A DNA stretch of 64,000 nt from Bactrocera neohumeralis. Its lineage: Eukaryota > Arthropoda > Insecta > Diptera > Tephritidae. The notes under the pieces were generated by a model. That model did no database searches, had not been told where the DNA came from, and worked only from the letters and a program-made list of their open reading frames with translations. The translations under genes and the position numbers were made by a program. Below are positions 10,857-23,600 of the stretch, one piece after another. The stretch spans positions 27,649,135 to 27,713,134 of the forward strand of contig NC_065921.1 of assembly GCF_024586455.1 (NCBI RefSeq), given 5' to 3'. Each line of letters begins with the position of its first letter. Position 1 is the stretch's first letter.

Positions 10857-11510
10857 TATCGGGTGATTTTTTTTGATAACTTTTTTTAAAAAAAAAAACG
10901 CATAAAATTTGCAAAATCTCATCGGTTCTTTATTTGAAACGTTAGATTGGTTCATGACATTTACTTTTTGAAGATAATTTCATTTAAATGTTGACCGCGG
11001 CTGCGTCTTAGGTGGTCCATTCGGAAAGTCCAATTTTGGGCAACTTTTTCGAGCATTTCGGCCGGAATAGCCCGAATTTCTTCGGAAATGTTCTTCCAAA
11101 GCTGGAATAGTTGCTGGCTTATTTCTGTAGACTTTAGACTTGACGTAGCCCCACAAAAAAAAATAGTCTAAAGGCGTTAAATCGCATGATCTTGGTGGCC
11201 AACTTTCCCGAAAAATGCACTGTTTGGTGTGGTTTGTACGCTGGTGGAATCATTGGACCGTATTTTTTTAAAGATGCTGTTGGACGCAACGTTACGGTGA
11301 ATGGCGATCGCTTTTCGATGCTAACAAACTTTTTGTTGCCAAAAATGGAAGAACTGAACTTGGTTGACATGTGGTTTCAACAAGATGGCGCTACATGCCA
11401 CACAGCTCGCGATTCTATGGCCATTTTGAGGGAAAACTTCGGAGAACGATTCATCTCAAGAAATGGACCCGTAAAAAAAAGTTATCAAGCTCTTAAAAAA
11501 TCACCCGATA
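10857..11510. mobile_element. Scrambled non-autonomous rosa-like (DD41D) element with TIRs
   Basis: The element is 10859-11508, flanked by TA at 10857-10858 and 11509-11510. Its left end, TCGGGTGATTTTTTTTGATA, is mirrored at the right by a GTTATCAAGC..AAAAAATCACCCGA block. The right part (about 11200-11475, + strand) encodes the middle of a transposase: CTVWCGLYAGGIIGPYFF, then FQQDGATCHTARDSMA, ending near ISRNGPV. The left part (minus strand, 11197 down) encodes the next segment, WPPRSCDLTPLDY and onward to the 3' end. The two segments are contiguous in an intact protein but lie here in opposite orientations, and the N-terminus is missing. Counting across the break, 41 residues separate the second and third catalytic Asp, as in rosa-type elements. 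Confidence 0.85.
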
Positions 11511-14289
11511 GTTTTTAATTTAAATAATTTGTATTAATGTTTAATTTTATTATTTTCATTAATTTTTATATTTTTATTTTATATATAAATTTAAAAAAAT
11601 ATATTAAATTTTATAAATATCTATTAATTTTCATAATCTTTATTTTAATTAATTCGTATTAATTATTATTTTTGTTCAAACTATTTTTTTATTATAGGTA
11701 TTATTTTTATCAATTTTAATTCAATTAATTTTTTTTTATTTATATAGACTTTTATAACTTATTAAACTGATTTTTAATATTGTTATTTTCGTTAATTTTT
11801 GTATTTATATATGTATATATGTATGTATATTTTTTGTTAATTTTATAATTGTCATATTTTTTATTTTAATTAATTTGTAATCTTTTATTTTATTTTATTT
11901 TTTTAAACAGTATTTTTATTGAAATTTTGTTTTTTTAAATTTCAGGGAGAATTTAATAATTTTAATTAATTCATTTTTTTGTTTGTACTTGCTATTATTT
12001 TTATTTTTTATTTTTATACCTCATACTTGCAAATAATTTTTAATTAAACCAATTTGTATTCTTTTATATTTTAATTTATTTTCGTATTTATATTTAATAT
12101 TTTTAAATAATTATTTTCAATTCAAAAATTTTAAATTGTTTAATTTTTTATGATTATTTTTACTTTTTTGTTTAATATTACTTCTACTTATTCTACTTCT
12201 ACTTGTTTAAATTACAAAATTAAATTATTTTATTTTTTTTTTAATTTCGTATTTTATTATTTATTAAAAAAAGTAATTAAAAATTATAGGAATAAAAATA
12301 ATATTTTTTAGTTAATTATTATTTAATTAAATGGCTTGATAATTTTTTAATTATTTAATAATTAAGTAAACATTTTTTTCTACTTCTATAAATTACATGG
12401 AAATTATAACATAATTTAATAAACACTATTTTTTTATTCTTATATATTAATATATATAAATATTTTTTTAATAAATAACGAAATACGAAATTAAAAAAAA
12501 TTAAAATCATTTATTTTTATAATTTAAAACAAAATTATAAAGTAATTAAATAAATATTATTTTTTTTATTCTTTAATTTTTAAATATTTTTTTTTGTAAT
12601 AAATAACAAAATATTTTATTTTAATTTTATTTAAAATTTTTTATTTTATACAATTAATATTGTTATTGAGAACCACCCATTTTCATAAGTTTCATCACAT
12701 TTTCTTTTTTTTATATTTTAATTTAGATCTTTTACTTCTTATTTTCTGCTTTTGCATGCAGAAATTAATTAAGTAAACTGTTTGGCATTTGTAGCGTTTG
12801 AATTTTTTTATAAAATATATATTTTTTTGCTACAAACTTGCAGCAATCGACTTTTTTACGCGAGTGTATGACGCAGTATTCAGAAAAAAATCACAATATC
12901 ACTATTTTAGCTTAAGAAAAAAAGTAAGTCTTCTTTGCCGGCATAATACTTTTTTCACATGCTTTTATGCACTACTGTGAACTCTCTTACATTGGCAACG
13001 CTGTTGAGAATACACACACATACATTCATAGAAACGAAAAACGAAATAGAAAAAATCCAAAAAATTTAAAAAAAATAATTGAACTTCACAATAATCTAAG
13101 ACATTTAAGCTTAAGCTTAGTTTAATTGCGCCCAAGTGCGCTTAACTGTATGTGTATGTATTTGTACTCATGCGGTTTGCTTCATTTAAGAATACTTAAA
13201 AGTCCTCTTCATTAAATTGGTCTATGTTAGACTTTCCATTGCGCGCACAAAATTAATACATATTTATTTATGTGTTTTTTGTGATTAAACTTTAATACAT
13301 ATACTATACATACATACATATATATTACAAATGCTGATAATAATATTATGCACTCAAGAGTGTATGAATGAATAGTGTAAATTTTTCTTTTATTCATATA
13401 TACTATATCTATATACATGCCTACAAATTTTTGTCTTAATCTGCAGTCTAGTGATTTGAGTACTAGACAGTTTTAGATTAAAAAATTTAAGTATTTACTG
13501 AATATTGCAAGCATACGCTCACATCGACTCATAATCAACAACATAAACTGGGTGAGAATTTCAATAACTTTGAGCCAATAACACAGGGAGAAAGCTAAAA
13601 AGAAAGGGGAAGCAAGAAAGTGGTTTTGAAGCACTTCACAAAGCCTATGATTAGAGCAGTGAGGAACAATTTTTTTCTATCGTTTTTTAGCTTTCTTCTT
13701 TTCATCGATCGAAATTTCTTAAATCGTTTTAAATATGTAAAAATTTAGCTTAACTCTCTTTTATATTATACTTTTGCGCCTTTTTATATTAATCACTAAT
13801 TTCTCCTTTTCAACACGCTCTCGCAGATTTCAATAAGTGTCTCTTTTATACCCTCCACTAGCACTAAAAACGCTCTCCTTCCCGCTAAAACACATTTTTA
13901 TCGATGAAAGCCGATTTTTTTACAACATTCTAAAGCATATGCATATTTCTATATAAAACGTCATGGCCGTGAGCTTGGCTTCAAGCAAGAGAAAAAGTAA
14001 TCTCGAAAATAATCTCATGTGTGCATGTAATACATTACTGTTAAAATTAATTACAATTTCTCATTACTCAGCAGAAAAATTTAATTAACCTTAAGCATAA
14101 TTTATTTATAAATAATTTTCAATTGCTTAATGATCAATGGCTATTTTATTTCATATATGCAGTTATATTTTCTTATGTAAATAATTAGTTACATATGTAC
14201 AGGCATTACTAAGTACATTATATGCTAATACAGGGTGAGAAATAAGTAAATAACAACGACATAATTTTAATTTTTATATATGTTCCAAA
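11511..14289. other. Extremely AT-rich, gene-free stretch
   Basis: From 11511 to about 12720 the + strand is mostly T with short A runs and almost no G/C. From about 12780 the composition is more ordinary, with TACATA microsatellite patches near 13300-13330. No domain or convincing exon is visible. Confidence 0.55.
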
Positions 14290-15060
14290 AAGCAAAAACT
14301 AAAAAATATATCGATTTAAAATTTTGATACAAAATACATACGTATGTATATCGATATCGATGGCGATATAAAATTAATCGAATTATTGTAGAAATACAAA
14401 GCAAAAAATTTAAGAATTTCATTCACAATGCACAAAATTATCGATAAAAAAATTTTCTTCAAAATATATCGTTATCGATATGAAAAATAATTGAAATTTT
14501 ATAAAAATACAAAGCAAAAAATTTCATTCACAACGCAAAAAATTTTAAATTTTAAAAAATCGATTGAAGTTATATCGAAAATGGTATGCAATGTAATCAA
14601 AATTTCGATAATTCCATTCACAACGCAAAAAAATATAAATTTAAAAAATTTTATTCAAATTTTATCGCAATCGATATGCAATGTAATCAAAATTTCCATA
14701 AATTCATTCACAATGCAAAAAAGTATTGATTAAATAATTGCATTCAAGTTATATAGTTATCGATTTGAAAATAATCGAATTTTTATAGAAATACAAAAAA
14801 AAATGAATTTCATTCACAATGCAAAAAAATATCGTTTAAAAAATGTTTCTCAGAATATATCGTTATCGATACAGAATATAATCGAAATTTTTGTTGAAAT
14901 GTTAAATATTTCCTGAAAATTCGATCATTCTGTTAACAATGCAAAAAATATATCAATTATAAAAATTGTATACAAAATACATCGTTATGGATATGCAAAA
15001 TAATCGAAATTTTATTGAAATGTTAAATATGTTTTGAAAAATGCAATGTAAAACGGTGTT
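14290..15060. repeat. Diverged ~90-115-bp tandem repeats with ATCGAT motifs
   Basis: The anchor ATTCACAA recurs at 14421, 14526, 14616, 14706 and 14812, with a weaker copy near 14927. Each unit also holds a TATCG(T/A)TATCGAT block and an AATCGAAATTTTT block. Units have drifted and spacing varies from 90 to 115. No coding potential is seen; the open frame at 14491-14733 is a by-product of the repeat. Confidence 0.75.
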
Positions 15061-15780
15061 TGCTAGAATTTACAATTTTGTTGGAAAATATTATTATTTA
15101 TTATTATTATTATTGTCAGTTTATTTAGTAAGTAAATTACAAAAATAAACTTAATACTAAGGTGCTAGCACAGAAAGCGCCATCGACCATTTATGTTGAA
15201 AAATAAATGTTGGCCAATACTTAAAAAAAAAATTAAAAGTTTTGTTATTAAATTTTTAATAGAATAATATGTTTATATAATAAATATCTATAATCTAAGG
15301 TATACTGGTGGTCAAAATCTAGATAAAAACGTTCCAAAGTTTGTTTTGAGTTAAACTATCGATATCAGATTTCGGTGCTTCATACCATATGAATTTTTCT
15401 ATGTAATAATTGTGCCGAAAATTTATTACAAATGCATATTGGACTTAACGATTAACAGTCTAAATTTTTTTAGAATATTTATCGATTTTAGAACTTTCGA
15501 TAAATCGATATACACAAGCTTTACCGATTCTAAAAATTTCCTTGCAAATCTAAATTAAAACATTTAATGACATCACAAATCGATTTGGAAAAATTATCGA
15601 AATCGGTATTAAAATTAATCGATTTTTTATTTACTTCACAACAAAACAAAAAATAAAGACATGCATGCCTAAATTAACATATTTAATTAAAAAAATTAAA
15701 AACAAAGTTTAAATATTTATTGTAATTATTACTATTGAAGGGAAATATCAGCATATATGTCGATAAGTTTCTCAATATGA
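15061..15780. other. AT-rich DNA between repeat blocks
   Basis: Contains a TTA/ATT run near 15090-15115 and scattered ATCGAT hexamers (15357, 15480, 15505, 15580, 15620). No gene is recognised. Confidence 0.4.
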
Positions 15781-16950
15781 GTTGTTACGATATCTATTAT
15801 ATATTTTATTTTATTTCTAAACTTATCGATGTTTTAACGTAATCAATATTTCAAAATAATTCATATTTTCCAACTATATAATCACTTCTTTCATTGCTTA
15901 TCTCTTCAAGCTTCAGGTAGACCATTTAGGACAAAAATCTGTTTTAATAGATATTTTTTATAGATAATCGATATAATATTTAAAAATGATCGATATTTTA
16001 TCGTTTTTCAATTTCCCGTTGTTTTTATGTAGGGAAATTTTGTGTGCTTGATTCAAAAACAAACGAATCAATTTTTATTATATTTCTAAAGTTATCTATA
16101 TTACAAAATAATCGATATTTTATCAAATTTAAAATCATTTCGTCTATCTGGTATCCCACCAAGCTTAAGGTACATGAATTTCAACAAAAATCTATAGGTA
16201 ATAATACCATTTTTAGAAATCGATATAGTATTTTAAAATAATCGATATTTTATTGTTTTATAAATTCCCGCTGCTTTTATACATGAAAGTTTAGTGTGCT
16301 TAATTCATAAACAAACGAATCAATTTTTATTATATTTCTAAAGTTATCGATATTTTCAAATAATCGATACTTTTTCAACCATAAAATAATCTTTTCAAAA
16401 GCTTAAGGCGCATGAATCTGAACAAAAATCTGTTAGTAATAACATCTTTCGATAATCGATGTAGTATAAAAAATAATAGATATTTTATCGTTTTATAAAT
16501 TCACTCTTTCTAATTGTGAAATTTTACTTAGCTTCATATACTTAAATTATAATAAAAAGAAGTCGATAAATGAAAAAAATGGTAAATGAATACGGTAAAC
16601 AAAAATTCGATAAATGAAAAATATCGATAACTAAAAATTGGTAACTAAAATATCGATGCTTAAAAAATATCGATAGCCATATTTGTAGTAATTTATATTA
16701 TGTTTTAGTTTTTACTATCTGTTAAAAGCAAGAAAGCTACTACCCGAAATTTATATATAATTTAATTTTAAAAAGTCGTTAAATAAAAAAGTAATAAATG
16801 AAATCGATAAGTAAAAATTCGATAAATGAAAACTATCGATACAATAAAAATATCGATAAATTGAAAATATTGATGAATTAAAATATCGATAGCGACATCT
16901 ATCGTACTGCATATGGTTTTTTAGTTTTGATTATCTGCTTACTACCCGAT
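15781..16950. repeat. ~220-250-bp repeats rich in ATCGAT
   Basis: The block 'ttcccg(c/t)tg(c/t)ttttat' recurs near 16013 and 16265, with a degenerate third copy near 16500. Between the copies are ACAAACGAATCAATTTTTAT and a CAAAAATCTRT block. A second pair of ~217-bp units follows, aligned on ATATCGATAGC near 16667 and 16884 and on CTACTACCCGA. Both share the ATCGAT theme with 14290-15060. About 30 ATCGAT hexamers are visible by eye over 14290-16950. Confidence 0.7.
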
Positions 16951-18439
16951 ATCAACAAATAATCTCTTTAGTCTCAGCTCACTAAATAGCCTAATATGAC
17001 TCACCTTGTAGCAATATTAAATTTAGCAATTTAAAATTTTTTTTTGTGTGTAAAGTGTTTAAACTGCAAAGACATGAATGTAAATTTTAACGATTTTCAT
17101 TTTCTGTTTTTATATTTTTTTTTTATAATAAATAACTAAGTGCTTACCTACATAATCAATTAACTTCCTACACCTACAACTTTAATACTAATATTAATAT
17201 TTATGTAAAAATGTATACTTTATACTAACGAATGCATAAATAAGATTAATGTATGAGCTAAAACTACTTTCGAAATATTTGTTTTTAAATAATATATATA
17301 AATTTATTTACAGTTAAGTACATGTTTGGTAATTTGTATATAATAAATTGTATTACTTAAATATTAATAAATAACTATAATGACAACAAAATGTTCGCAC
17401 AACAACAGTATTTTGCTTAAAGAAACAAGATTTACTTACATACTTACAAACATAAATATATTTAGTCGATAATATATATACACATATATATATAGATGTA
17501 TGCATTATATAACTCTCTTGTACGTGGTACTATTTAAATAACTGCTAACACACACACATACACTTAGTTAATATTTTATATATATGTATGTATATTTATA
17601 ATGTAAACTTAAACAAATACATATACATTTAGTATATTTATATACATATATACATATACATATACCCATGTAAATGCAACTAAAGTTGAACTTAATTAAT
17701 TTTAAAGCGAAAAAACTCTAACTTAAGTTAGCAAATGTAGTTAAATATCTAACAAAATTTATGAATTTCAATAAACAAATCAAATAAATGGTGAGAAATA
17801 TTTTGAAATAAAGAAATTAAAATAAAAAAAATGAAATAAATTTAAAAAAATTAAATAAAATAATAAAAAAATAAAATAAAATAAAATAAAATAAAAAAAA
17901 ATTAAGTAAAAAATGAAAAGCAAATGAAACAAGGGCGCTCAACAAACTTGACATTTGAAAATTCGCCATACACTTGGATTGCCTTAACGTTGATCAGCAG
18001 CTTTTTAGCTATATACTTTACACTATATACATACAACACACTATATACTATATAAATATGTATGTAACACATACAGACAATTAAATGTATAAAGTGAAAA
18101 TCACAAAAGAAAATCAAATTTATTCTACTAAATATGTAATTTACAAATAATCGTCCATTTGACCTAGTTAGGGTTTTGAAATTAACAAAAAAAAGAAAAA
18201 AAAATAAAATAAATTTTACATTACTTAAATATATTAAAGGGTGCAACAACAATTTTGATTAGCAACAAATTGAGCAAATGAATGTGAGCAAAAAGATAAC
18301 TGCGTATTTATTGTAAGAGTTGTTTGTATGGCGAATGTATTTGGTGTGGAACAAGAAAAATCGAAATGATCGCTTGAATAAAAATGAAAATAAAAATAAA
18401 ATATTATGGAAACATTTTAAAAATATTTGTTTCATTTAC
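16951..18439. other. AT-rich gene-free stretch with microsatellites
   Basis: Contains TATA/CATA-type microsatellites near 17460-17680 and an A-rich (AAAAT)n-like block at about 17805-17905. Nothing coding is recognised. Confidence 0.5.
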
Positions 18440-19505
18440 TTCGGCGTTGTTATGGTAATTATTCAAGGTAGGATCATACGTTTAATACATATTTAATTAT
18501 TCATCAATATTTATTTTGTCGCCTTCAAAGTAATTCCCAGCAGATGTAAACACTTATGCCAATGATTTTTAAAGTCCTCAAAACACTTTTCGTAAGCACT
18601 TTTTGCGATGGCCTTTGGCTCCTTCAGCGAATTTTATCTGTTTGATCCACTGAATAACGGGTTCTACAAAGCGACAATTTTAGTTTGGGGAACAGGAAAA
18701 AATCACACGTAGCCAAATCGGATGAATACGATGGTTGAGCGATGGTGTTCATTGCGTTTTTTTTTATCTTTAAATTCGGTCACAATCGTGGCTCGATGCG
18801 ATGGTGCATTATCATCGTGTAAAATCTATGAACTGTGCTTCCGCAATTTCGACCCTTTTCGACGTATGCTCTCACGCAAACGCCTCAATGCGGCCAAATA
18901 GAACTCCTTATTGAACGTCTGTCCTTCCTCGCACAAATTCATGATGCACCAAACCACGTATATCGAAAAAAACAATGAGCATCACTTGATTTTTGAGCGA
19001 CTTTGGCGTATTTTTTTTGGTTTCGGCTCGCTTTTTCCCCTTCATTCCAAGGATAGTTGACTTGTTTGCATGTCAAACTCGTAAACCCATCGGTAGTTAT
19101 AATGTTCTCCAAGAATATTTGAAAAAAAAAAAATCAGCTTTAGCGGGCCGAGTCGAGCAAGAACGCTTTTCATACCCAAAATATCCACCAAAATTATACG
19201 AACGGAAGCGCGAGAGATGTCGGGCTCTCTTGCTATATCTCTAACTTGCCTGTCGATTTTCAAGCACCATATTCTTCACTTTTTTATTATTTTGTTCAGC
19301 TGGAGGTCGTTCAGAAAGAGGCATGTCTTCAATGATCTCTACACTGTCTTTGAAAGCTTTGTTCCATCGTAAGCTTGTGGTTTTGATAAAACTGCATAAC
19401 CGTAACCCTTTTCTAACATTCGCAATGATTCCGCATACGAAACTTGGTAAGAAATACAAAACTGAAGACAAATTCTTTGTTCGATATTTTTATCCATTGT
19501 AAAAA
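18440..19505 (-). mobile_element. Degenerate mariner transposon (DD34D)
   Basis: On the minus strand the transposase starts MDKNIEQRICLQFCISYQVS near 19497. It continues with LENRQAS, DISRASVRIILVDILGMKSV, EFDMQTSQLS, and a C-terminal piece with QPSYSSDLATCDFFLFPKLK. All are in mariner order but with stops, frameshifts and an internal gap around the second Asp. It is clearly inactive. It belongs to a different mariner lineage from those at 44-46, 53-55 and 62.9 kb. Confidence 0.8.
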
Positions 19506-19619
19506 TCGAAACGCACTACCGAGGTGTACCGACTTAAGCAGCTGCTGTAAAAAAACTGGTTGACAGATTGCATTTATATTTGGCATATTAATTAAGGACA
19601 GAACTATGCTGATGTTACC

Positions 19620-21055
19620 TTTTTCGATATCGAGGGGCTTTCAACAACGTACGGTCAGAGGCGATTATTGGAGCGAGTCCGCCAGGCCTATGCATGATCA
19701 AACGGATAAATCCAAATAAAACTGAGTTTTTTATTAGAAAAGACTAAATCCCTGAGGTTACTCTCCCCTCTTTGGGGAGGCTCTTTTCTGGTTGTCACCG
19801 TGAAGTACTTGGGGCTCATCTTTGATAATAAACTCTCGTAAAAGCCGAACATCGAGGAGTAAGGGATTAAGGCAGCAGTCGTCCTATACTGTTGTTGAGT
19901 ATAATATTTTATGGGGACATTGTTTGGTGGATTGCGCGCGAAAAAATCACACTAGCTAAGCAGCTGGAGCATGTTGAAAGAACGGTCCTCATCGGCCAAC
20001 AATGGCACGCAATGCCATTCTACACGTTGCCCTTGTAGACATAGATGGTAGGTAATTGGCAGCGAAGATTGCTATTAGACTAAGAGAAGCTGGGCATAGG
20101 AGGAGCTCCGAGGCAGGGACACGCTCACTGCTTCGATTGCATTTCAGATAATCTGGATTACTGTACCGCAGAACCTTTCTTCTTACCTCACGCGGGGCAT
20201 AGCCGCAAAGCAACGAGTTTTTCACGGATGGATCGAAGTTAAGAGGGAAAGTAGAAGAATTAGGTGAAGGTGTCTTCTGTCGGGGGCTCTTCATCAACTT
20301 TAGTTTGAGGCTACCATACTATCGTAGCGTTTTTCAAGCGGATCTGGCTGCCGTCAAAGTAACGGTAGATGTACCGTTCCAAAGTACAGTTTCCTTTAGA
20401 GAGGTGTGCATTCATCCGATAGCCGAGCGACTTTGAGCTCGCTGACTGTGCGCTCGAAACTCAAAAGTATTGCATGACTCTATTAGAATTTCTTCCATAT
20501 TATACTTGTATAAGTGCCCGGGCACACTTGAGCTTGTTAGAGAGAGCGCCCTTTCCCTAATTTTATATTATTTTAAGAGAATCGGTTCACTCACGTTTTC
20601 TTGCGTTCTGGCATTGGACTTTGGACCTCCAGTCAGCTCAGCAAGCGCTGGTCAACAGCCAGTAATTCTGCGACTGCGAGATCCTTCTGGCCCAGAGCAA
20701 ACATTAAAAGGTCCAACGAGCTATTGGCTCTTAGCTGAGCGAGTCTCGCCGCAATGGTAATTGTTCTGACATGCGATCGAGGAATTATCAGAATTATGAC
20801 ATTTGCCATGCCAGCTTATAAACTGAAACCTTCTCTATATGAGAAAGTTAAATATAGAAAAGAATATGTATAGAACGCATTGGTGGCGAAAGGAAAGTCT
20901 TCAAAATCTGTTAGTACTCCAACCAGAGGAGGTTTTTCGTAAAATAGGATGTTAGATCAAATAAGAGAGAAGGTTTATTTCACTAATTTAGACGAACATC
21001 TAAGAGCCTTAAGTGATCTCAATGGCGTCACAAATTTCAATATATGTATATGGTA
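19620..21055 (+). mobile_element. Degenerate LINE with RT end and RNase H
   Basis: The + strand encodes, with interruptions, FFDIEGAFNNV (an RT-domain motif), VKYLGLIFDNKLS (C-terminal RT motif), and later FHGWIEVK, which matches the FTDGSK start of RNase H. LRLPYYRSVFQADLAAVKV follows. Near 20950-21040 a tail like FTNLDEHLRALSDLNGVTNF resembles the C-terminus of I/R1/LOA elements. There are many stops. Confidence 0.65.
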
Positions 21056-21064
21056 CATACATAC

Positions 21065-21375
21065 TTATATATTACTTGCTGTAAGCACACTCATTGTCAG
21101 AACAAGAACGCTTTCTTTGATTGCTGTGATCACCGCTTCGAAGACTCTATAGTGACTTTGGTAGAGGGAAGGTATCGATATTGCAGAGAAGACATCACCT
21201 CCCACTTGGTTATCTAGTATGGAACCATCCGTACTAGAGGACTTCATTAGATCTTCCTCGACTTCACAATCCGTTTCCAATGCCAAGTGGTCTAATGCTT
21301 CGGTGTCCGATAAATTACAACATCCGCTCGTTTCAATTTGATAAGTCTTCATCGGTCCCACCAAATATAGAGTAG
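21065..21375 (-). mobile_element. LINE RNase H fragment
   Basis: The minus strand encodes STDGSILDNQVGGDVFSA, then SLYQSHYRVFEAVITAIKES. This matches the start of LINE RNase H (TDGSK, then VFQAEVxAIKEA). It lies back to back with the + strand LINE ending at 21055. Confidence 0.6.
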
Positions 21376-21954
21376 TACCCTGACCTCATGGAAGATTTGT
21401 CTGGTTGGCTAGATTTCACACAATTTTTGCGTTTAGGATTGTCGTAATGGATCTACATATTTCTCCAGCCACAATACGATGTGAAAACTACCTCTTTTTT
21501 CGGATATGCAAAATCGGTTTTCAAAGTCTCTTGGCTTCAGTTCATATGGTATCCAATCCCATTGCTGTGGAATGTATCCGGCTACTTTAAAAGGTTTTGA
21601 GATGGGTGTGTGAGTGACTTCCAGAGATGCTATGAACCCCGCTTCTATGCAACAATTTTCATCGAATAATACCTACAGTTCCTCATTTTCAAACTTTAGG
21701 ATGTTCTTCGTCTTCCAAGCCAAAATCAGCACTTTTAAATCATGACTCTTGCACGCTCGCTCAGCTAGAGCATGTGCACCAAAAACTTTCACTAAATCAC
21801 GATGACCTTCAGCTGAGGCAAAAACACTTTTTCGGGCCCAAAGGTGGACATATGTATTGGAGTAAACAAAAAATATTGAATGACATATACTGAAAAAGAT
21901 ACACGAGAACACTAGCTTTCCAACGCATGTTCGGAATATTGGAACAATGGAATA
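21376..21954. other. Unassigned sequence between LINE fragments
   Basis: No domain recognised. It may be more degraded transposon sequence. Confidence 0.3.
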
Positions 21955-22317
21955 ATAACCACCGGCGGGAACTGAATTGAACACCTTCAAAGCTGGAGTG
22001 TTTTCTTCCATCCGGACAACATGACCTAGCCAGCGCAGCTGCTGTCTCTTGACTCACTGAACTGCAGGTATATCAATGTCGTCGTATATCTCGTACAGCT
22101 CATCACTCCATCGACGGCGCTACTCGCCGTTCCCAATGCGCAAAGGACCTTAAATCTTCCGCAAAATCTTTCTCTCGATAACTCGTAACGGCGTGCATAA
22201 TGTAGCAGGACGGGAATGATGAGGTACTTATAGAGTCTATTTCGGTTCGCCGAGAGAGGAGTTTACTTTTCAATTGCCCATTTAGTCCAAAGTCCGAATG
22301 CTGCATTGAGTCTATTT
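21955..22317 (-). mobile_element. RTE-like LINE fragment (family A)
   Basis: The minus strand carries the LKSKLLSRRTEIDS, SFPSCYIMHAV, YEIYDDIDIP and QLRWLGHVVRMEENTPALKV motifs of family A. It ends before the family's 3' terminus. It meets a second family A piece, in the opposite orientation, at about 22318. Confidence 0.75.
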
Positions 22318-22600
22318 AGGTACAAAGACATTGACATAGCTGCGCTGGCTAGGTCATGTCGTCCGAATGGATGAAAATACTTCAGCTCTGAGAGTATTCG
22401 ACGCAGTACCCGGCGGGGGAAGCAGAGGAAGAGGAAGACCTCCATTCCGTTGGAAAGCCCAGTTGGATAAGGATCTAGCTACATTTGGAATCTCCAATTG
22501 GCGCCAAACAGCGAAATGAAAGAACGACTGGCGCGCTGTTGTAAACTCCGCTATAACCGCGTAAGCGGTGTCAATGCCAATAAAGAAGAATAAGAATAAT
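22318..22600 (+). mobile_element. RTE-like LINE fragment (family A), 3' end
   Basis: The + strand begins in GACATTGACATAG and reads RSCRPNGWKYFS in one frame. It then runs through 'gtattcgacgcagtacccgg' to the family's terminal block, which is the complement of the 3' end at 6336. Together with the piece before it, this forms an inverted pair whose element coordinates overlap by roughly 100 bp. Confidence 0.75.
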
Positions 22601-23600
22601 AGATCGAAGAATTTACCTTGTTCCAATATATTACTAAGGAATATTATTCCTTAGAGCTCCTTCACAAGTAAACATATTTAATGCAATCTCCATTAGTGGT
22701 AGCTGAGGCAATAATTGACTGCCTGTTTTATATAATATAAGAAGGATACTGACGCTTGGTTGTCCATCGCAGAGTACGTACTAAGCAGCCGTCGTATAGC
22801 CATTATGTAAGCAATTGGAAAAGTCACTGACTTTGTAAGCCAAACTCGTGCTGACAGCAAGTAATCGTACTTTAGTGCATTACAATTTTTCAAACCGCAC
22901 AAATGCAAGCTAATGCATGTGAATGTATGTATGTATTGGTGAGTACTTTTAAACTTAAAGTATGTCTATAATTTATGCTGCTCATAAATCTCAATATTTA
23001 CTGTTGTTACTTTTTTCTGGGAGCTATAAACTGCAAAGCGTCCACAGAATATGACTGCGAATTTGTGATTTTATTTTTATTGTCCGTTAGTATATATATT
23101 TATGCATATTTGTATAATATATTCAATTTATATCTGCATTAGGATGGTGCTTAAAAATAATCGCTGCCTTCGCATGTTGCAATCAAGAGTTTGACCGTAA
23201 GGGAAAAGCTCATAGTAGATGATTCTCCGCTAATCTCAGCAAACCCTCAGCAAAGACTTTCTGACCGTAAATACTGGTTTGGCCACCGTTTTCGTTAGCT
23301 CTCCTCTATTCGAACAGTAAAGATTTCTGAGGGTTTCGTTTGACGATGTCGCAAGAGTCCCACTTTCTTCAACTTCCTTCTCCGCAAGTGATATTATGGA
23401 GATTTTAAAATATTACAAGAGAGGGAACCGAGGAACTTTATCGGCAAGCGCTGATTCTGCTAAATGCGGAGTCCATCTCAGCGATACCACGGGAGCCTTA
23501 AGTTAGGGGCTCGAACGAGTGGTCCTTAGGATCATCCCAACTTATGCTAAAGTAGATGGCGCTTTGGTTTCAGATGCGGTAGATATGACAAGAGTAGATG
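22601..23600. other. No recognised gene
   Basis: Mixed sequence. No domain, repeat family or exon recognised with confidence. Confidence 0.3.

Noticed and set aside
14491..14733. Open frame with repeated SFTTQK wording
   Set aside because: Translation of the ATCGAT-rich tandem repeat.
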